Under the pieces are notes generated by a model. The model was not told where the DNA came from, made no database searches, and saw only the letters and a program-made list of their open reading frames with translations. A program made the position numbers and the translations under genes. A stretch of 64,000 nucleotides of DNA from Lachnospiraceae bacterium (GTDB lineage: Bacteria; Bacillota; Clostridia; Lachnospirales; Lachnospiraceae). Below, in pieces: positions 16,778 through 25,271 of the stretch. The stretch lies in NCBI GenBank assembly GCA_017938285.1, contig JAGBBW010000084.1, positions 1-64,000 on the forward strand. The letters run 5' to 3'. The first letter of the stretch is position 1; every line of letters begins with the position of its first letter.

Positions 16778-17456
16778 TTTTGTATCCCACTCCCCACACC
16801 GTTTTTATAATTTTAGGATTTCTTGGCGGCTCCTTCAATTTTTCCCTCAGACGCCGGATATGAACCATCACCGTATTATTGCTGTCCAGATAGTCTTCCT
16901 TCCACACTGTCTCAAATATTTTCTCAGAAGAAACCACACTTCCCGCATGTTCGCAAAGCAGCCACAATATCTCAAACTCTGTGGGTGTCAGACTGATACC
17001 TTCCTCGAATAATGTCACCGTATGTTCCTTCCGGTTGATTACCAGACCATTATTCTCAAACAGCTCTGTATCCACCTGCTTTATCACGGAATACCTTGTA
17101 TACCGGCGCAGCTGCGCCCTGACTCTGGCTAACAATTCCAGAGGATTAAACGGTTTTGTTACATAATCATCCGCACCGATGGTCAGACCTGTTATCTTGT
17201 CCACATCCTCTACCCTGGCTGTCAGCATAATAATTGGATAAGTGTGCTTCTCCCGGATTTTTGCACATAAAGAAAACCCATCCATACCCGGCATCATGAC
17301 ATCCAGAATGGCTAAATCTATTCCGGCATTACCCTCCGCCTCCTTTGCAGCTTCCAGGGAATTATAAAATTTCAGTGTTTCATATCCTTCGTTTTTTAAT
17401 ATAACCTCTACTAAATCCGCAATTTCCTTTTCATCATCTACAATTAAAATACTCAT
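16767..17456 (-). CDS. VanR-like OmpR-family response regulator
   Basis: A 229-residue regulator. The receiver begins SILIVDDEKEIADLV, with the phosphoacceptor Asp in LAILDVMMPGMDGF and the switch Lys in DDYVTKPFNPLELLARV. The C-terminal winged helix ends with KIIKTVWGVGYKIEK. It closely follows the VanR subgroup. Ribosome-binding site GAAGG precedes the ATG. An upstream dyad and a 15-base motif shared with the C39 peptidase promoter point to autoregulation and to that peptidase as a target (inference). Confidence 0.92.
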   Translation of the reverse strand: MSILIVDDEKEIADLVEVILKNEGYETLKFYNSLEAAKEAEGNAGIDLAILDVMMPGMDGFSLCAKIREKHTYPIIMLTARVEDVDKITGLTIGADDYVTKPFNPLELLARVRAQLRRYTRYSVIKQVDTELFENNGLVINRKEHTVTLFEEGISLTPTEFEILWLLCEHAGSVVSSEKIFETVWKEDYLDSNNTVMVHIRRLREKLKEPPRNPKIIKTVWGVGYKIEK

Positions 17457-17479
17457 CTGGGTACCTTCTTTTTTATTTT

Positions 17480-17498
17480 AATTCCAACGAGTGGAATT
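17480..17498 (-). promoter_or_regulatory. Inverted repeat in the leader of the vanR-like gene
   Basis: AATTCCA (17480-17486) and TGGAATT (17492-17498) form perfect 7-base arms around five bases, between a possible extended -10 (TGTTATACT on the minus strand, plus 17537-17545) and the start codon. It could be an operator or a leader hairpin. Confidence 0.5.
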
Positions 17499-17560
17499 TT
17501 TGTAAATGAACTGTTTTTTCTCCACTCTTTGCGCATAGTATAACACAATCCTACCCAGAA

Positions 17561-17579
17561 TGTATTACATTTTTCTTAA
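17561..17579 (-). promoter_or_regulatory. Predicted response-regulator binding site upstream of the vanR-like gene
   Basis: The 15-mer TTACATTTTTCTTAA at 17565-17579 is identical to 15650-15664. TTTCTTA at 17572-17578 is preceded 11 bases earlier by the related TGTATTA. The site lies about 20-40 bases upstream of the candidate -10 at 17537-17542. Confidence 0.6.
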
Positions 17580-17590
17580 GAAAGTATTTG

Positions 17591-19540
17591 TTACATCAGT
17601 TCCTCCAGCACCTTCGCCCCTGCCCTTACAAAAGCAATAAACTCCGAAATCTCTGCCTTCATGCGGTAAGTTCCCTTCGTATACCGGGTCTTATCCCGCA
17701 GAAATACCCATTCTCCCTCCGGTAGGTATACATCCTTTTCTGTCTGTCCCTTTTTCACAATCGGCGCAAAAATAATATCTTCGCCAAACAGATACTGTTC
17801 CCCCAGGGTATAGCAGATTTCATCCTCCGGATATTCAAAAAACATTGGCCGCATCACCGGATATCCTTTTTCTGCTGCCACCTGCATCTGCTCCTTAATA
17901 TAAGGACGCAGCTTTTCCCGGAACAGCACCAGTTCTTTCAGTATTTCAAAATTCTGCTCTCCAAAACTCCAGAGTTCGTTCGGGTCACCGCTCGGTTCGA
18001 TAATATCCGTTGCTTCTCCATGCCGTATACGGGAACCGTGAAGCCGCATCACCGGACTGAATACTCCGAACTGGAACCAGCGGACAATCAGTTCCTTAAA
18101 ATAATCACTGGTGATATCCGCACCATAGAAACCTCCAATATCCGTATTCCACCACGGAATTCCGCACATTGCCATGTTAAGACCTGCCTTTACCTGATGG
18201 GCAAGACTTTCAAACGTAGAGGCAATATCTCCGGACCATACCAAAGACGCATATTTCTGGCTGCCCAGATAGGCACACCGGGTCAGTGTCACTATGTCTT
18301 CCCTTCCCATGGATTTCAGACCGTCATACGCCAGTTTGGAATAATAATACGGATACAGCAGTGCCACCATGTCCGCCCGGCCCTTATGCCAGATTAAGTT
18401 ATCAAACTGCTCCGGATGAATTTCTGGTTCCGCCTCATCAAACCAGAGACCATCTACACCGTTTTCTATATAATTCTGCCGGATTTTGTTCCATACATAC
18501 TCCCTCGTCGCCGGATTTGTCACATCAATTTCTGCCTGCCAGCCGTAAAAATTAAACACCCGGTCTGAGCCACGGCTTGTCCGCATCAGCATGTTGTTTT
18601 CTGACATATACTGATAATTTTCACTCTTTTCATTAATGGTCGGCCAGACAGAAACAATCAGTTTTGTGTCCATTGCGTGCAGTTCCTCTGCCATTGCCTT
18701 CACATCCGGCCAGTACTTCGGATCAAACTTATAATCCCCCTGCTCCGTCCAGTGAAAATAGTCCACAATCATTGCAGAAACCGGAATCCCAAGCTCTTTA
18801 TATTTTCCGGCAACCTCCAGCACTTCCTCCTGGGTTTCGTAACGCAGTCTGCTCTGCCAGAATCCGGTGGCCCAGTCCGGCATCTCCGGTGCATGTCCGG
18901 TCAGGTCTGCCAGCGTGGAACAGGCTTCCTTCGGCGTTCCGGCAATCACCACATAATCAACCGCCTTACAGCAGTCACTGGAAAACCTCGTCCGGTTGTT
19001 GGAAAGCTCTGCAAGCCCGGTGGACGGTATATTCCATAAGAAACCATACCCAAGAGAAGAATACACATAAGGAATCGTACACTTTGCGTTTAAATTCCGA
19101 ATATCCGTGGAAGTTCCCTTTAAATCAAACTCATTATCCCAGCTGTGTCCCAGTCCAAAAAAGTGCTCTCCCGCATTTGGCTCAAAGGTCACTCTGGCAC
19201 TCCAGAGCCCGCTGCCTTTATTGTCATAATGCCGGAACCCCGTGTTGAATGTCATTTCCGGCTTTTCTTCCAGAATCTTTTTACTATCACGATAAAACGT
19301 AACCTTTCCATTGCTTTCCAGAACAACCTGCAAAGCTCCGCAGCGTACAGAAACTCTCGTTTCCAGTTCTTCCACCGTAAACTCTCCCTGTCCCGGCATC
19401 AGGGTATAATTTTCTTCTAGCACGCTGCCATCCGGAAAAGCCTGGAACCGTATCGTATTGTCTCCACAGGAAGAAATTCTGACAAGCTCTCCGGTTCTTG
19501 AAAAAAATATCTCATTTTTGCCGATTCTCAAATTGTTCAT
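17591..19540 (-). CDS. Glycoside hydrolase family 31 (alpha-glucosidase/alpha-xylosidase type)
   Basis: A 649-residue GH31 enzyme without a signal peptide, so cytosolic. The N-terminal beta domain is about residues 1-220 and the catalytic barrel starts at DWATGFWQSRLRY. The predicted nucleophile is D368 in GLWFDEAEPE and the acid/base is D438 in VWSGDIAS. The IVDYFHWTEQGDYKFD stretch resembles alpha-xylosidases, but substrate cannot be fixed. A GTG at 19627 would add 29 unrelated residues; the ATG at 19540 has GGGAG 8 bases before it. It is divergent from an AraC regulator, a common arrangement for inducible sugar-use genes. No transporter is present nearby. Confidence 0.92.
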   Translation of the reverse strand: MNNLRIGKNEIFFSRTGELVRISSCGDNTIRFQAFPDGSVLEENYTLMPGQGEFTVEELETRVSVRCGALQVVLESNGKVTFYRDSKKILEEKPEMTFNTGFRHYDNKGSGLWSARVTFEPNAGEHFFGLGHSWDNEFDLKGTSTDIRNLNAKCTIPYVYSSLGYGFLWNIPSTGLAELSNNRTRFSSDCCKAVDYVVIAGTPKEACSTLADLTGHAPEMPDWATGFWQSRLRYETQEEVLEVAGKYKELGIPVSAMIVDYFHWTEQGDYKFDPKYWPDVKAMAEELHAMDTKLIVSVWPTINEKSENYQYMSENNMLMRTSRGSDRVFNFYGWQAEIDVTNPATREYVWNKIRQNYIENGVDGLWFDEAEPEIHPEQFDNLIWHKGRADMVALLYPYYYSKLAYDGLKSMGREDIVTLTRCAYLGSQKYASLVWSGDIASTFESLAHQVKAGLNMAMCGIPWWNTDIGGFYGADITSDYFKELIVRWFQFGVFSPVMRLHGSRIRHGEATDIIEPSGDPNELWSFGEQNFEILKELVLFREKLRPYIKEQMQVAAEKGYPVMRPMFFEYPEDEICYTLGEQYLFGEDIIFAPIVKKGQTEKDVYLPEGEWVFLRDKTRYTKGTYRMKAEISEFIAFVRAGAKVLEELM

Positions 19541-19717
19541 ACGTCTGCTCCCTTCTGTTTTGTGCGGTCCAAGAACCCGCTTTACACTGCTCTTTGATGA
19601 TGATATAATTATATTATCTTCCAGCACTCAAATCTATAAGGTTTTTAGCTCAAATTATAACAATATTGACCTATTATCTGGCACAGCCAGGCAAACTAAA
19701 CAGGAGTATCAGAAACC

Positions 19718-20602
19718 ATGGAAAAAGAATCCTTAAAAGAACCTTTACTGCATGGCACAACTGCCTTTCCACTGGCGGTTTATCCCATGAATTTTCCAAA
19801 ACACCAGCATTCCTTTGCCTACCTGCACTATCATACAGAATTTGAATTACTGGTCGCCTCTAAAGGAAAGCTCCTTGTCCAGATAGAAGAACAGTGTTAC
19901 CCCCTGGCAGAAGGCGAAGGTATTTTCATAAACTCCGGTCTGCTTCATACTATCACCGCACCGGAAGACGAAACAGCCGGACATGGGTTTCTGGCAGTTG
20001 TGTTTGACTACTCCCTTTTGTGCACCGAACAGGAAGCCGCCTTTCAGCAATATATCCAGCCGCTCCTGCACGGAACCTTTGAACTGAATCCCCTGCTTTC
20101 TTCCTCTGCCTGCGGCCTGGTCCGTACCATCTGTACTATGTACGAATCCTCTGTCTTTGGCAGGGAGTTATTCATCAAACACTGTCTGCTCCACATCTTC
20201 TATCTGCTGGTGAAGGATGTCACCCCGGGCAGGACAGCACTGCCCAGTACAAAAAGTACGCTGGTAAAGGAAACGCTTAATTACATTAAGCAGCATTTTG
20301 CAGAACCGGTTTCCCTGAAAGATTTAGCAGAACATGTCCATGTCAGCAGGGAATATCTCTGCCGGACCTTTCACACCCTGTCCGGTTCTTCCCCTCTGGA
20401 ATATCTGAACCGGTACCGGATCCGCCAGAGTACTTTTTTACTGGCCCGGACCGACCGGCAGATTTCCGATATTGCCCTGGCCTGCGGATTTAACCACAGC
20501 AGTTACTTTGGAAAGTTATTCTTTCAGTATATGGGCTGCACACCAACACAGTACCGGAAGCAGAACCTGCCGGTTCCACCACTTACGTCACTAGTGTGCT
20601 GA
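19718..20602 (+). CDS. AraC-family transcriptional regulator
   Basis: A 294-residue regulator with an N-terminal cupin sensor (about residues 20-110, including HYHTEFELLVASKGKL and GEGIFINSGLLHTI) and a C-terminal double helix-turn-helix (SLKDLAEHVHVSREYLCRTF, then SDIALACGFNHSSYFGKLF). It is read away from the GH31 gene, 177 bases apart, and probably controls it in response to a sugar. The last three codons (Leu-Val-Cys) and the stop lie inside the MITE-like element that begins at 20591, so the native C-terminus has been altered by that insertion. Confidence 0.92.
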   Translation: MEKESLKEPLLHGTTAFPLAVYPMNFPKHQHSFAYLHYHTEFELLVASKGKLLVQIEEQCYPLAEGEGIFINSGLLHTITAPEDETAGHGFLAVVFDYSLLCTEQEAAFQQYIQPLLHGTFELNPLLSSSACGLVRTICTMYESSVFGRELFIKHCLLHIFYLLVKDVTPGRTALPSTKSTLVKETLNYIKQHFAEPVSLKDLAEHVHVSREYLCRTFHTLSGSSPLEYLNRYRIRQSTFLLARTDRQISDIALACGFNHSSYFGKLFFQYMGCTPTQYRKQNLPVPPLTSLVC

Positions 20603-20755
20603 CACGTTGATATTTGAATAAACTCCGTAGGATATTCCTTTTACAGCAAGGCGGAGGAATGAGGCGTAGCGGTGGCTACGTCGATTGACGACAACGAAGT
20701 CTGTTAAAGGAATAGACAAGGAGTTTAACAAATTATCAACGTGCCAGTACACTAG
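20591..20755. mobile_element. 165-bp MITE-like inverted-repeat element
   Basis: The two ends form imperfect inverted repeats of about 55 bases: the left end starts CTAGTGTGCTGACACGTTGA and the right end, reversed, starts CTAGTGTACTGGCACGTTGA. The arms also share TAAACTCC and TATTCCTTT blocks. The middle (about 20647-20700) is GC-richer and has no reading frame. Both ends carry CTAG, which may be a target-site duplication. There is no transposase, so it is a non-autonomous element. It ends the araC-type gene and lies 20 bases upstream of the DUF2726 gene start. Confidence 0.8.
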
Positions 20756-20774
20756 ATACAGGAGAACAACACCA

Positions 20775-21290
20775 ATGAATAACCCAGAAATTTTACTACC
20801 GCTTTTCACTGTTGTCCTCTTTCTTCTTTTCCTCAGCAGATGGCTGAAAAAAAGAAAAGACCGCCGGAAGACAACCTTTTCATTTGATTACTCTTACATG
20901 CCTTATAAAAGAAGAAACCTGCTCACCAGAACAGAATATCAGTTTTATACGATTCTGATTCAGAAATGCAGACAGTACGGCGTCTTTGTCTGCCCCAAGG
21001 TCCGACTGGAGGATTTAGTCTACGTTACTGACCAGAACAACCGGGCAAAATACCGGGGCTTCGTCAAGTCCCGCCATGTGGATTTTGTTCTCACTAACGA
21101 AAACCTTTATCCCCTTGCCGCCATTGAACTGGATGACCCAAGCCACGACACATTCCACGCCATGCAGATCGATGAATTTAAAAACCGTCTGTTTGAAACC
21201 ATCGGCCTGCCACTGTTCCGCATTACAACCGGAGATGATTATGATTACGAAGAAGCACTGGAGGAACTGTTTGAGGAACTGTTCTGTTAA
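20775..21290 (+). CDS. DUF2726 protein with N-terminal membrane anchor
   Basis: A 171-residue protein. Residues 4-22 form a membrane helix (EILLPLFTVVLFLLFLS) followed by a basic stretch. The remainder is a DUF2726 domain, related to restriction-endonuclease-like folds: LLTRTEYQFYTILIQKC, then the shared core HVDFVLTNENLYPLAAIELDDPSHD with candidate D..(12)..E residues, and LFETIGLPLFRI. Catalytic activity is not proven. Translation starts at 20775, after AGGAG in the tail of the MITE-like element. No obvious partner. Confidence 0.85.
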   Translation: MNNPEILLPLFTVVLFLLFLSRWLKKRKDRRKTTFSFDYSYMPYKRRNLLTRTEYQFYTILIQKCRQYGVFVCPKVRLEDLVYVTDQNNRAKYRGFVKSRHVDFVLTNENLYPLAAIELDDPSHDTFHAMQIDEFKNRLFETIGLPLFRITTGDDYDYEEALEELFEELFC

Positions 21291-21347
21291 AGCAGTGTTA
21301 TTTCACTCGTACCTCGCAAACAGTAAAACATGGTTTTGAACTTTTTC

Positions 21348-21376
21348 TTGCCATACCAGTACCCAGACTCTATAAT
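21348..21376 (+). promoter_or_regulatory. Sigma-A promoter of the aldo/keto reductase gene
   Basis: TTGCCA at 21348-21353 and TATAAT at 21371-21376, 17-base spacer. Confidence 0.75.
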
Positions 21377-21407
21377 AATAGTAACTACATAGCAGAATTT
21401 TCACCTG

Positions 21408-21436
21408 GTACAACAGTGAACTACTATTTGTTGTAC
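21408..21436 (+). promoter_or_regulatory. Perfect 8-base dyad in the aldo/keto reductase leader
   Basis: GTACAACA (21408-21415) and TGTTGTAC (21429-21436) flank 13 bases, between the promoter and the ribosome-binding site AGGAGG at 21449-21454. Either a repressor operator or an RNA hairpin. Confidence 0.5.
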
Positions 21437-21459
21437 TACCATCACAAAGGAGGATTACC

Positions 21460-22467
21460 ATGGAAACCATACGTTTAGGACGTACCAACTTAATTGTCAG
21501 CAAAAACGGCTTCGGTGCCCTGCCTGTCCAGCGTGTCACTCTGGAGGAAGCCTGCCGCCTTCTGCGCAAAGCCTATGACAACGGCATCAACTATTTCGAT
21601 ACTGCCAGAGCCTACTCCGACAGTGAAGAAAAGCTTGGAGCTGCCCTTTCTGACGTCAGAGACAAAATTATCATTTCTACCAAAACTGCTGCCACCACGG
21701 TGGAAGAGTTCTGGAACAATTTAAACCAGAGCCTTGCCCTGCTGAAAACCGATTACATTGATATTTACCAGTTCCACAACCCTGCCTTCTGCCCAAAGCC
21801 GGGAGACGGCACCGGACTTTATGAGGCTATGCTGGAAGCAAAGGCACAGGGAAAAATCCGCTTCATCGGTATGACCAATCACCGTCTTGCCGTAGCAGAG
21901 GAATCTGTGAAATCCGGACTGTACGACACCCTGCAGTTTCCATTTTCCTATCTTGCCAGCAATAAAGAAGAGGCACTGGTTCGCCTCTGCGAGCAGGAGG
22001 ACGTAGGCTTTATCTGCATGAAAGCACTGGCCGGCGGTCTGATTACCCGTTCTGACGTTGCCTACGCTTATCTGGCAAAATTCCCGGTAGCACCTATCTG
22101 GGGCATTCAGCGGGAACATGAACTGGACGAATTTCTGTCCTACAATGACAATCCGCCGGAACTGACCAAGGAGCGTCTGGATTACATTGCCAGAGAACGT
22201 CTGGAACTGGCGGGAGAATTCTGCCGTGGCTGTGGCTACTGTATGCCATGTCCGGCGGATATTGAAATCAACACCTGCGCCAGAATGTCCCTGCTGCTGC
22301 GCCGCGCACCAGCCGCTGGCTTTTTAACGGAGAGCGGTCAGGCAATGATGAAAAAAATCGAAGGCTGTCTGGAATGCGGCCAGTGTAAGAGCAAGTGTCC
22401 TTATGGCCTGGACACACCGGCACTGCTTAAGAAAAATTATGAAGATTATAAGACATTTTTAAAATAA
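21460..22467 (+). CDS. Aldo/keto reductase with C-terminal 4Fe-4S domain
   Basis: A 335-residue protein. The N-terminal barrel carries the aldo/keto reductase pattern: DTARAYSDSEEKLG with the catalytic Tyr, and the Lys in IISTKT. The C-terminal 75 residues hold two cysteine clusters, CRGCGYCMPCPADI and CLECGQCKSKCPYGL, each suited to a 4Fe-4S centre. This fusion is common in anaerobes (YakC/Mer-type); the substrate is unknown. It has its own promoter and a leader dyad and ends before a long terminator-like stem shared with the convergent sigma factor gene. Confidence 0.92.
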   Translation: METIRLGRTNLIVSKNGFGALPVQRVTLEEACRLLRKAYDNGINYFDTARAYSDSEEKLGAALSDVRDKIIISTKTAATTVEEFWNNLNQSLALLKTDYIDIYQFHNPAFCPKPGDGTGLYEAMLEAKAQGKIRFIGMTNHRLAVAEESVKSGLYDTLQFPFSYLASNKEEALVRLCEQEDVGFICMKALAGGLITRSDVAYAYLAKFPVAPIWGIQREHELDEFLSYNDNPPELTKERLDYIARERLELAGEFCRGCGYCMPCPADIEINTCARMSLLLRRAPAAGFLTESGQAMMKKIEGCLECGQCKSKCPYGLDTPALLKKNYEDYKTFLK

Positions 22468-22508
22468 TAATCGTTTAGAAAACTTCCAAGTGGACGATTG
22501 CATAAATT

Positions 22509-22571
22509 TTTTTCATCTTATAGTATCCGCAGGCTGAGAGGCCGGACCAAAGGATACTATAAGATGAAAAA
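22509..22571. terminator. Bidirectional terminator with a perfect 20-bp stem
   Basis: Bases 22509-22528 pair perfectly with 22552-22571 (core CATCTTATAGTATCC). The 23-base loop contains a small GGC/GCC pairing. T-rich flanks on both sides suit termination of both the aldo/keto reductase and the convergent sigma factor transcripts. The stem and loop are longer than usual. Confidence 0.7.
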
Positions 22572-22588
22572 TTTATTTTCTTCGACCG

Positions 22589-24256
22589 CTATTCTTTTAT
22601 GATGATTGTAGTCAGCGCTTTCCTCTGATGTTCCTTCGGCACCGTCAGTTTTCCACCCTTCACCAGTTCTTTCATGCAATGCAGGATAAACCAGCCATCA
22701 CAATAAAACGTATACTGCAGTCCATAATTCAGCATGGTGTGCAGATGCTTTGGTGTTTCCTTACGTACTGCTTCAGCAAATGGTTTCTGCAAAGCAGAAA
22801 ACGTCTCCCGATGCTTTTCTTTTATCCGGCTGCCAATCTCAAGCAGTTCTTTCTTTATCCCGGCACCTTCCAGCCAGACACACTGCCATACAGGGTTCCG
22901 TGTTCCATCCTGTATCCCAATTGTTTTTAATAACCCCTGTTCCACCAGATAAGCATATTCATCCCTGCTCAGTTCTTCTCCATTCACTAAATGGTTCATG
23001 CTGACCAAAGCCCGCTGGGCATTCTGATGATATCCACTGTCGATTCGTTTCTCTGACCATTCGGAATCAATCTGCCACAAAGTCAGTTTCCCCACCTGGT
23101 TCCAGCAGGCACCACAAAAATGCTGCGCCATACTTTCATAATAAACCGCCTGCTTCGCTGCATCATTTTCAATTGTCGCATAACAGATATTATGTCCACC
23201 GTCCGGACGCAGCGTTGCCGCATCTTCAAAAGAAATTTTCTTATCCAGCTGTTCCTCACCGCTGTTTGCCGCAATATACGGAATCAGCGTCCACAAAAAG
23301 AAATTTTTGTCCTTCTCCTGTACCGGTTCCGGAGAAAGCTCCCCGGTGCAGCCACCCTGAATTTCCGGTCTCATCCATATTTTTTCCTTTACCAGTTCCT
23401 CATACAACTCATTGGCAAACAGTTTTGCAGCTTCTCCGTACATTGCAGCCTGAAGCTTTATGATTTCCTCCGTTGCTTCATCTATCAGAATATTGCACAA
23501 ATACTTCTCTCCCTGACGCAGCAGAAACCCATACTCTTCCAGATACTCTGCCTCATTTTCCACATAAACCGGAGACACACCCAGCGCCTCTGCAATTTCA
23601 TTGCATGTCTTTGGTTCCTTCCACACCGCATACGCAATATTCTGCGCCAGCGTACTCCGGAAAAACTCCCGGTTGCTGCCCCTGCTTCCTTCTGTGCCAT
23701 TTGTTCCGCACATGGCAAACTTAACCGGATTAAATTTTAATTCACCTGCTGTTCTCATCGTTTCCATACCTCGTTTCAGATCTTTTTTTGCCTCAAACAG
23801 GTGCCACTTCACGGTTCCTGCCGGAATCCCCAGTTCTTCTGCGATTTCTCCCTGCTTCTTATTTTCATAATAATATGCAATCACAATACGCCGCTGCAGC
23901 TTTGACAAATAAGCAATTTCGCTTTGCAGCTTTACTGCCGTTTCCTGTGCCACAAAACCGGAAAGAATGTCTTCTTTGCCATCCCAGAGTGATTCCGGCA
24001 CCTCATCAATGGAAAGTCCCACTACAGCCACTCCTTTGTCACGGTAATAATTACTCAGCGTATTGTGGGCAATCGTCCAGATAAATTTTCCCACATCACC
24101 GATATCCTCCTTATTCAGAAGTACCCGGAATGTCTTCAGAATAATTTCCTGGGATACATCCTCTGCATCCTGCAATGTCCTGCACCGTTTCAATGCAAAA
24201 CCATAGATTGGCTTTACATACTCCGTTGTAATCCGTTCTGCGTCCTGTCTGTTCAT
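22589..24256 (-). CDS. ECF-type sigma factor with long C-terminal extension
   Basis: A 555-residue protein. Residues 1-75 are sigma region 2 (ALKRCRTLQDAEDVSQEIIL and TIAHNTLSNYYRDK). Residues about 125-170 are region 4 (LSKLQRRIVIAYYYENKKQG, then EIAEELGIPAGTVKWHL). After that comes a winged-helix-like part (about 205-260, CNEIAEALGVSPVYVENEAEYL) and roughly 300 residues I do not recognise. Typical ECF factors have about 180 residues, so two thirds of the protein is extra. No anti-sigma factor is encoded next to it; the extension may sense the signal itself. AAGGAG precedes the ATG. The metallo-hydrolase gene is upstream on the same strand, 73 bases away. Confidence 0.85.
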   Translation of the reverse strand: MNRQDAERITTEYVKPIYGFALKRCRTLQDAEDVSQEIILKTFRVLLNKEDIGDVGKFIWTIAHNTLSNYYRDKGVAVVGLSIDEVPESLWDGKEDILSGFVAQETAVKLQSEIAYLSKLQRRIVIAYYYENKKQGEIAEELGIPAGTVKWHLFEAKKDLKRGMETMRTAGELKFNPVKFAMCGTNGTEGSRGSNREFFRSTLAQNIAYAVWKEPKTCNEIAEALGVSPVYVENEAEYLEEYGFLLRQGEKYLCNILIDEATEEIIKLQAAMYGEAAKLFANELYEELVKEKIWMRPEIQGGCTGELSPEPVQEKDKNFFLWTLIPYIAANSGEEQLDKKISFEDAATLRPDGGHNICYATIENDAAKQAVYYESMAQHFCGACWNQVGKLTLWQIDSEWSEKRIDSGYHQNAQRALVSMNHLVNGEELSRDEYAYLVEQGLLKTIGIQDGTRNPVWQCVWLEGAGIKKELLEIGSRIKEKHRETFSALQKPFAEAVRKETPKHLHTMLNYGLQYTFYCDGWFILHCMKELVKGGKLTVPKEHQRKALTTIIIKE

Positions 24257-24329
24257 CTCTTTGTTCTCCTTGGAAAGCTGCTTTCACTAAGATAGACACC
24301 GGAAGCCGAGAAAGGTTGGAAACTTTTTA

Positions 24330-25271
24330 TTATTTTTCTTCCAGAATGTTTCCTGTGTTATTCACAACAAAACCTCCGGCAAACTCTTTTTTCAACAATT
24401 CCATTCCGTTTTCCCCAGTACAGTGGGATACCGCAATGGTTTTTACCCCATGTTCCCGGAACGCCTGCACCGTTTTCTGCAGCCGCTCCTCTCCTGCCTC
24501 TACCAGATGGGTACCGCCAAGTACTGCTGCCACCGGCACAGAAAGCTCCCTCTTTATATGCTCTAACATATTCACAATACCCACATGGGAACAGCCTGCT
24601 ATCAGAACCATTCCGGCATCCGTTACCAATCCAAGAGCGATTTCATCAACAAAAAAATCCTGCTCATATGCCACAGAAGCCTTAACTTCCTTGTCTGTAT
24701 TTTGGTCTACAGTTGTAGACTGTTTATTCCATTCCACACCGTTTTCTACATTTGTAGACATTTCCCTTTCCTCACGTTTCAGGAAAAATTTCGGATTCAC
24801 CTCTTCAAAAGCGCTGACCCTGCTGAAATTCTTTAACAAAACCATACGTTCCGTCAGCCAGGTTACCTTTTCCTCAACAAAATTTACTTCCAGTAACGAT
24901 GGTTCTCCCAATAAAAGTTCTTTTGGAAACGGATTTCCATTATATTTGTAACTTCCATCCTCCAGCTTTTTATACTTTGGAGCGAAAAATTCCTTTCCAA
25001 TATAGAGCGGTGTTCTTTTCTCCAGCGTTTTCAACAGCTCCGGCACTCCCCCGGTATGGTCGTAATGCCCATGACTGAGAATTACTGCATCGGTTTCTGA
25101 TAAATTCACTCCCAGGACTTCTGCATTTTTTACAAACGCCCCGGTCTGCCCGGTATCAAACAGAATCTTCTTTCCATCAAATTCAATAAATACGGAAAAC
25201 CCATGCTCATACGCCAGCTTTTCATCCGTATCCGGCATATTTTCAATTAACGTTGTTATTTTGAAACTCAT
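24330..25271 (-). CDS. Metallo-beta-lactamase-fold hydrolase (dihydropterin-phosphate synthase-like family)
   Basis: A 313-residue MBL-fold protein with the metal motif SHGHYDHTGG, an early KILFDTGQTG strand-turn, and later metal ligands in AGCSHVGIVNML and AVSHCTGENG. The spacing matches the family annotated as 7,8-dihydropterin-6-methyl-aminobenzene-phosphate synthase-like. Residues about 155-200 form a variable insertion, inside which the DNA carries two TCTACA-N2-TGTAGA palindromes. Start at 25271 is chosen over 25292 because GAGGAAA precedes it. The physiological substrate is unknown; it may be cotranscribed with the ECF sigma gene downstream. Confidence 0.85.
   Translation of the reverse strand: MSFKITTLIENMPDTDEKLAYEHGFSVFIEFDGKKILFDTGQTGAFVKNAEVLGVNLSETDAVILSHGHYDHTGGVPELLKTLEKRTPLYIGKEFFAPKYKKLEDGSYKYNGNPFPKELLLGEPSLLEVNFVEEKVTWLTERMVLLKNFSRVSAFEEVNPKFFLKREEREMSTNVENGVEWNKQSTTVDQNTDKEVKASVAYEQDFFVDEIALGLVTDAGMVLIAGCSHVGIVNMLEHIKRELSVPVAAVLGGTHLVEAGEERLQKTVQAFREHGVKTIAVSHCTGENGMELLKKEFAGGFVVNNTGNILEEK

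Noticed and set aside
14624..17456. Vancomycin-resistance cluster
   Set aside because: Regulator and kinase look VanRS-like, but there is no ligase, VanH or VanX-type gene in the area.
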